Origin: CAVURS01 sp963795385
GTDB lineage: Bacteria; Actinomycetota; Actinomycetes; Actinomycetales; CAVURS01
Length of the DNA stretch: 64,000 nt
Direction of reading: 5' to 3'
Assembly (NCBI GenBank): GCA_963795385.1
Contig: CAWCHK010000004.1
Span: 248,001 to 312,000 of the forward strand
The stretch's first letter is position 1; every line of letters begins with the position of its first letter. A program made the translations under genes and the position numbers. Below, piece after piece: positions 59,528 to 64,000 of the stretch. The notes under the pieces are model-generated. The model saw only the letters and a list, made by a program, of their open reading frames with translations, ran no database searches and was not told the DNA's origin.

Positions 59528-62500
59528 TCAGCGGGCGAAGGCCTGCTCGATCAGGGTCTGCTGCTCGAGCGCGTGCATCTTCGACGAGCCGGTGGCGGTG
59601 GAGGCCGACTTCGGCCGGGAGACCACGCGCAGCGGCCTCGACCCGAGGAACTCGGGCAGGTTCAGCGCGACGTAGGGCCACGGTCCCTGGTTGGCCGGCT
59701 CCTCCTGGGCCCACACCAGGTCGGCGTCCGGGAACTGGCCGATCGCGGCCAGGATCTCCTCGTGCGGCAGCGGTGCCAGCTGCTCGACCCGCACGATCGC
59801 GGTGTGGGCGTCGCCGATCTTCTCCCGCGCGGCGACCAGGTCGTAATAGACCTTGCCGGAGCACAGGAGCACGCGGTCGACCTGCGCGGCGTCGGTGATC
59901 GAGGGGTCGGTCAGGACCACGTCGAACGTCCCCGTCGTGAGGTCGTCCACCCCGCTGGCGGCCGCCTTGAGCCGGAGCATCGACTTCGGCGTGAAGACGA
60001 TCAGCGGCCGGCGCGGACGGGCGTAGGCCTGGCGGCGCAGCAGGTGGAAGTACGACGCCGGGGTGCTGGGCACCGCCACCGTCATGTTGTCCTCGGCGCA
60101 CATCTGCAGGTACCGCTCGATCCGGGCCGACGAGTGGTCCGGGCCCTGACCCTCGTAGCCGTGCGGCAGCAGCAGCACGACGGAGGAGTGCTGGCCCCAC
60201 TTCTGCTCCGAGCTGGAGATGAACTCGTCGAGGATGCTCTGCGCGCCGTTGGCGAAGTCCCCGAACTGCGCCTCCCACAGCACCAGCGCGTCCGGCCGCT
60301 CGACCGAGTAGCCGTACTCGAAGCCCATCGCTGCGTACTCCGACAGGAGCGAGTCGTAGACCCAGAACCGGGCCTGGTCGTCGGAGAGGTAGAGCAGCGG
60401 GGTCCACTCCTCGGCCGTCTGCTTGTCGATCAGTACGGCGTGCCGCTGGACGAAGGTGCCCCGCCGGCTGTCCTGGCCCGCCAGCCGGACCGGAACCTTG
60501 TCCAAGAGCAACGATCCGAAGGCGAGCAGCTCGCCCATGGCCCAGTCGATCCCGCCGTCGCGGGTCATCGCCTTCCGGCGGTCGAGCAGCTGCTGGATCT
60601 TCGGGTGCACCGTGAAGCCCTCGGGCGGGCTGACGAACGCGTCGCCGATCCGGTGCAGGGTCTCCACCGGCACAGCCGTCGTCACCTCGCGGGGCGGCTC
60701 GGACAGGTCCCGGACCTGGGCGGTCGGGCGCTCCAGGCCGCCGCGGCCGATCGTCACGTCGTCGACGGGCGTCTCGACCGGAGCCTTGGCCGCGGCCTGG
60801 GTCTCGGTGAAGGCCCGCTCGAGCTGGGCCTGGTAGTCCTTGAGCGCCGCCTCGGACTCCTCGACCGAGATGTCGCCACGGCCGGTGAGGGCCTCGGTGT
60901 AGAGCTTGCGGACGCTGCGCTTGGCCTCGATCAGGTTGTACATCAACGGTTGTGTCATCGACGGGTCGTCGCCCTCGTTGTGCCCGCGGCGGCGGTAGCA
61001 CACCAGGTCGATGACGACGTCCTTGTTGAACTCCTGCCGGAAGTCGAAGGCCAGCTCGGCCACCCGCACGCAGGCCTCGGGGTCGTCGCCGTTGACGTGG
61101 AAGATCGGCGCCTGCACCATCCGGGCGACGTCCGTGGAGTAGAACGACGACCGCGAGGACGAGGGCGAGGTCGTGAAGCCGACCTGGTTGTTGACGACCA
61201 GGTGGATCGTGCCGCCGGTGCGGTAGCCGCGCAGCTGCGAGAGGTTCAGCGTCTCGGCCACGACGCCCTGCCCCGCGAAGGCCGCGTCGCCGTGCATCAG
61301 CAGGGGCAGGACGGTGAACGCCTCACCGGCGAGGTCGAGCCGGTCCTGCTTGGCCCGGACGATGCCCTCGAGCACCGGGTCGACGGCCTCCAGGTGCGAG
61401 GGGTTCGCGGCGAGGTAGACCTGGGTCGTCTCGCCGTCCTCGTCGGTGAACGTGCCCTCGGTGCCGAGGTGGTACTTCACGTCACCCGAGCCCTGCACGC
61501 TCTTGGGGTCGACGCTGCCCTCGAACTCCTTGAAGATCTGGCCGTAGCTCTTGCCGGCGATGTTGGCCAGGACGTTGAGCCGCCCACGGTGCGGCATGCC
61601 GATGCAGACCTCGTCCAGCTTGGCCTGCGCGGCCCGGGAGAGGATCCGGTCGAGCAGCGCGATGGTGCTCTCGCCACCCTCCAGGCTGAACCGCTTCTGC
61701 CCGACGAACTTGGTCTGCAGGAAGGTCTCGAACGCCTCGGCGGCGTTGAGCCGCCTCAGGATTCGCAGCTGCTCCTCGCGCGAGGTCTTGGAGAACGGCC
61801 GCTCGACGTGACGCTGGATCCAGGCCCGCTGGTCGGGGTCCTGGATGTGCATGTACTCGATGCCGACGGTGCGGCAGTAGGAGTCGCGCAGGACGCCGAG
61901 CACGTGACGCAGCTTCATCATGGGCTTGCCGCCGAAGCCGCCGGTGGGGAACTCCCGGTCCAGGTCCCACAGCGTGAGCCCGTGCGTCGCGACGTCGAGG
62001 TCGGGGTGCCGGCGCTGGCGGTACTCCAGCGGGTCGGTGTCGGCCATCAGGTGGCCACGCACGCGGTAGGCGTGGATCAGCTCGATGACGCGTGCCGTCT
62101 TGTTGACGTCGTCGTCGTGGGTCGTGGAGATGTCCTGGATCCAGCGGATCGGCTCGTAGGGGATCCGCAGCGACCGGAAGATCTCGTCGTAGAAGCCCTC
62201 GTCGCCGAGCAGCAGCTGGTGCAGCCGGCGCAGGAACTCACCGCTCTGCGCGCCCTGGATGATCCGGTGGTCGTACGTCGACGTGAGGGTCAGGATCTTC
62301 GAGACCGCGTTGCGGGTCAGCGTCTCCTCGCTGGCGCCCTGCCACTCGGCGGGGTACTCCAGCGCGCCGACGCCGAGGATCGTGCCCTGGCCGCTCATCA
62401 GGCGGGGCACGGAGTGGACGGTGCCGATCGTGCCGGGGTTGGTCAGGCTGATCGTCGTACCGGCGAAGTCGTCGGCCGTGAGCTTGTTCTCCCGGGCGCG

Positions 62501-63253
62501 ACGGACGACGTCCTCGTACGCCGTCCAGAACTGCGCGAAGTCCATCGTCTCGCCGCGCTTGATGTTCGGGACCAGCAACGTCCGGGACCCGTCCGGCTTC
62601 ACGACGTCGATGGCCAGACCGAGGTTCACGTGCGCGGGCGTCACCTGGACCGGCTTGCCGTCGGTCTCGGCGTACCCGCGGTTCATCTCCGGCATCGCGG
62701 TGACGGCCTTGACCGCGGCGTACCCGATCAGGTGGGTGAACGAGACCTTGCCGCCGCGGCTGCGGGCCAGGTGGTTGTTGACGACGATCCGGTTGTCGAT
62801 CAGCAGCTTGGCCGGCACGGCCCGGACGCTGGTCGCGGTCGGGACGGTGAGGCTCGACTCCATGTTGGCGACGACCCGGGCGGCCGGGCCGCGCAGCGGG
62901 GTGCGCTCGGAGTCGTCGCTGGTCGCCGGAGCCTTGGCCGCGGGCTTGGCGGCCGGCGCGGGTGGCGCGGCGGGCGCGGGCTTGGCGGCCGGCGCGGGTG
63001 GCGCGGCGGGCGCGGGCTTGGCGGCCGGCGCGGGTGGCGCGGCGGGCGCGGGCTTGGCGGCCGGCGCGGGTGGCTGGGCGCCGTTGCTGCTGTGCTGGCC
63101 GTCGTGGGGGCTCGCATGGTCGGCGAAGTACTTCTGCCACGAGGCGTCGACCGAGCCCTTGTCCTTCAGGTACTGGTCGTACATCTCGTCGACCAGCCAC
63201 TCGTTCGCTCCGAAGTCGGCCAGGGGATCACTCGACTGTGAGTGCTGCGACAC
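59528..63253 (-). CDS. kgd: Multifunctional 2-oxoglutarate decarboxylase/dehydrogenase E1-E2 (Kgd)
   Basis: A 1241-residue actinomycete TCA-cycle enzyme with E1 and E2-like domains in one chain. The N-terminal segment holds FGANEWLVDEMYDQYLKDKG. An Ala-Pro-Lys linker (~45-115) follows. The E2 acyltransferase domain (~120-360) has MEMN-type blocks and TYDHRIIQGAQSGEFLR with the catalytic histidine. The ThDP-binding E1 domain has MPHRGRLNVLANI, GDAAFAGQGVVAETLNLSQL, NNQVGFTT and RRRGHNEGDDPS. Together with E3 it makes succinyl-CoA or succinic semialdehyde. It carries no lipoyl domain, as is usual. GTG at 63253 is used; TTG at 63274 is also in frame. No frame break is present in this long gene. 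Confidence 0.95.
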   Translation of the reverse strand: MSQHSQSSDPLADFGANEWLVDEMYDQYLKDKGSVDASWQKYFADHASPHDGQHSSNGAQPPAPAAKPAPAAPPAPAAKPAPAAPPAPAAKPAPAAPPAPAAKPAAKAPATSDDSERTPLRGPAARVVANMESSLTVPTATSVRAVPAKLLIDNRIVVNNHLARSRGGKVSFTHLIGYAAVKAVTAMPEMNRGYAETDGKPVQVTPAHVNLGLAIDVVKPDGSRTLLVPNIKRGETMDFAQFWTAYEDVVRRARENKLTADDFAGTTISLTNPGTIGTVHSVPRLMSGQGTILGVGALEYPAEWQGASEETLTRNAVSKILTLTSTYDHRIIQGAQSGEFLRRLHQLLLGDEGFYDEIFRSLRIPYEPIRWIQDISTTHDDDVNKTARVIELIHAYRVRGHLMADTDPLEYRQRRHPDLDVATHGLTLWDLDREFPTGGFGGKPMMKLRHVLGVLRDSYCRTVGIEYMHIQDPDQRAWIQRHVERPFSKTSREEQLRILRRLNAAEAFETFLQTKFVGQKRFSLEGGESTIALLDRILSRAAQAKLDEVCIGMPHRGRLNVLANIAGKSYGQIFKEFEGSVDPKSVQGSGDVKYHLGTEGTFTDEDGETTQVYLAANPSHLEAVDPVLEGIVRAKQDRLDLAGEAFTVLPLLMHGDAAFAGQGVVAETLNLSQLRGYRTGGTIHLVVNNQVGFTTSPSSSRSSFYSTDVARMVQAPIFHVNGDDPEACVRVAELAFDFRQEFNKDVVIDLVCYRRRGHNEGDDPSMTQPLMYNLIEAKRSVRKLYTEALTGRGDISVEESEAALKDYQAQLERAFTETQAAAKAPVETPVDDVTIGRGGLERPTAQVRDLSEPPREVTTAVPVETLHRIGDAFVSPPEGFTVHPKIQQLLDRRKAMTRDGGIDWAMGELLAFGSLLLDKVPVRLAGQDSRRGTFVQRHAVLIDKQTAEEWTPLLYLSDDQARFWVYDSLLSEYAAMGFEYGYSVERPDALVLWEAQFGDFANGAQSILDEFISSSEQKWGQHSSVVLLLPHGYEGQGPDHSSARIERYLQMCAEDNMTVAVPSTPASYFHLLRRQAYARPRRPLIVFTPKSMLRLKAAASGVDDLTTGTFDVVLTDPSITDAAQVDRVLLCSGKVYYDLVAAREKIGDAHTAIVRVEQLAPLPHEEILAAIGQFPDADLVWAQEEPANQGPWPYVALNLPEFLGSRPLRVVSRPKSASTATGSSKMHALEQQTLIEQAFAR
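62943..63072 (-). repeat. 36-base tandem repeat encoding the Ala/Pro/Lys linker of Kgd
   Basis: Units start at 62943, 62979, 63015 and 63051 (last partial), identical at the DNA level, each encoding twelve residues of an APAAKPAPAAPP-type linker. The linker joins the N-terminal helix region to the acyltransferase domain. Confidence 0.9.
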
Positions 63254-63410
63254 GGTCGCAATCGCCTCTTTCAATCAGATCTGGACAGTTCGCGGTGATG
63301 CTCACCAGGAACAACACGGAGCGAGCACGACGTCATCCAAGGCTAGACCCGTTGCCGTGCCCCAGTCAGGCGGGTGCCGCAGTAAGGGCGCCGAGCTCGG
63401 GCTGAGCGGG

Positions 63411-64000
63411 TCAGGCTGTGGCGTCGGCAAGCTCCGCCGACGGGGGACGGGGGAGGACGACGCGGATACGGCAGCCCACCGGGCTGTCCACGACCCGGAT
63501 CGTGCCGCCGTGCAGGTCGATGACCCAGCGGGCGATGGCCAGGCCGAGGCCGGTGCCGCCGTCCTGCTGAGCCTTCCCGCCGCGGTGGAACCGCTCGAAG
63601 ATGTGGGCCCGGTCCTCCGGCGCGATGCCCGGGCCCTCGTCGATGACGTCCAGCACGATGCCGGCCAGGTCGTCGTGGGCCTGCAGCCACACGGTCCCGC
63701 CGGCGGGGGAGTGCCGGGTGGCGTTGTCGACCAGGTTGGCCAGGACCTGGTGCAGCCGCTCGCGGTCCGCGATGACCGACAGGTCCGGCGGGTCGACCTG
63801 CACGTCGAAGGTCACCGGCCGACCGGACATCGCCGCCTCGTCGCGGCACACGGCGAGGAACTCGGAGATCCGCACCGGCGCCAGCCGCAGCGACGTCGCC
63901 CCGCCCTCGATCCGGGACAGGTCCAGCAGCTGCTCGACCAGGCCGGCCAGCCGCTCGGTCTGCAGCAGCGCCGTCCGCAGGGTCGCCGGGTCCGGCTCGC
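63411..64000 (-). CDS. Sensor histidine kinase, C-terminal part (5' end outside window)
   Basis: About 196 residues of a kinase running off the right edge. Visible: the end of the HisKA helix pair (RLAGLVEQLLDLSRIEGGA) and a full HATPase with LHQVLANLVDNATRHSPAGG (N box), VIDEGPGIAPEDRAHIFERF (G1 and F boxes) and GGTGLGLAIARWVIDLHGG (G2 box). It resembles two-component kinases of the PhoR/BaeS type. Its response regulator, usually adjacent, is not in the window. The 157 bases between it and kgd hold no gene. Confidence 0.9.
   Translation of the reverse strand, partial: EPDPATLRTALLQTERLAGLVEQLLDLSRIEGGATSLRLAPVRISEFLAVCRDEAAMSGRPVTFDVQVDPPDLSVIADRERLHQVLANLVDNATRHSPAGGTVWLQAHDDLAGIVLDVIDEGPGIAPEDRAHIFERFHRGGKAQQDGGTGLGLAIARWVIDLHGGTIRVVDSPVGCRIRVVLPRPPSAELADATA

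Noticed and set aside
62800..63200. Open frames rich in Ala, Pro, Arg and Gly on both strands opposite the Kgd linker
   Set aside because: These are shadows of the 36-base repeat in kgd; they show no start signals and no family resemblance.

Overview
The window is about 72% GC and reads as the chromosome of a free-living actinomycete. The main evidence is a fused Kgd 2-oxoglutarate decarboxylase/dehydrogenase with a DUF6104 neighbour, a SigR/RsrA redox sigma/anti-sigma pair, a nickel superoxide dismutase with its SodX protease, a 24-residue bL37 ribosomal protein, an F420-type LLM oxidoreductase and a DUF222/HNH (13E12-type) endonuclease. I do not go below class level; a Nocardioides-like or Frankia-like order would fit. 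There is no phage, integron or CRISPR array, and I found no tRNA or rRNA gene.

Layout. 1-3091: reductive pyrimidine catabolism (beta-ureidopropionase, dihydropyrimidinase, LLM oxidoreductase). 3129-6377: DhaL and a DhaM-HPr-EI fusion without DhaK. 6394-16964: a mixed stretch with an extradiol dioxygenase, the HNH endonuclease, a CGNR regulator with a divergent LysE exporter, an amidohydrolase, a c-di-GMP/histidine-kinase signalling pair and ogt. 17024-31939: an asymmetric tandem ABC exporter, a FUSC protein, a kinase/PLP-lyase fusion, a secreted sedolisin, two PAP2 phosphatases, and MarR/DedA. 31990-40047: a cobalamin-uptake locus. 40044-52181: housekeeping and stress genes (hisN, rsgA, aroA, SRAP, ferritin-like, sigR/rsrA, bL37, carrier protein, pilT, GNATs). 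52251-64000: a monocarboxylate symporter, sodN/sodX, a solute-binding lipoprotein, a quinone oxidoreductase, kgd and a partial sensor kinase.

The most interesting part is 31990-40047. Two cobalamin riboswitches, back to back, drive divergent transcripts. One encodes a secreted protein combining a terpenoid-cyclase-like toroid with a DUF4430 domain, the same domain order as animal transcobalamin. The other encodes a toroid protein ending in an LAxTG-type sorting signal, a membrane-anchored DUF4430 protein, and complete ECF transporter T, A-A and S components, with stop/start overlaps at four of the five cistron junctions. I interpret it as a surface B12-capture and uptake system in which the transcobalamin-like architecture occurs once in one piece and once split.

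A caution applies throughout. At least eleven genes have single-base frame breaks in otherwise conserved proteins, several in C or G runs, and two gene pairs (marR/dedA, sigR/rsrA) lack the expected stop codon. This looks like indel error in the assembly rather than mass gene decay, so these genes are annotated across the break.
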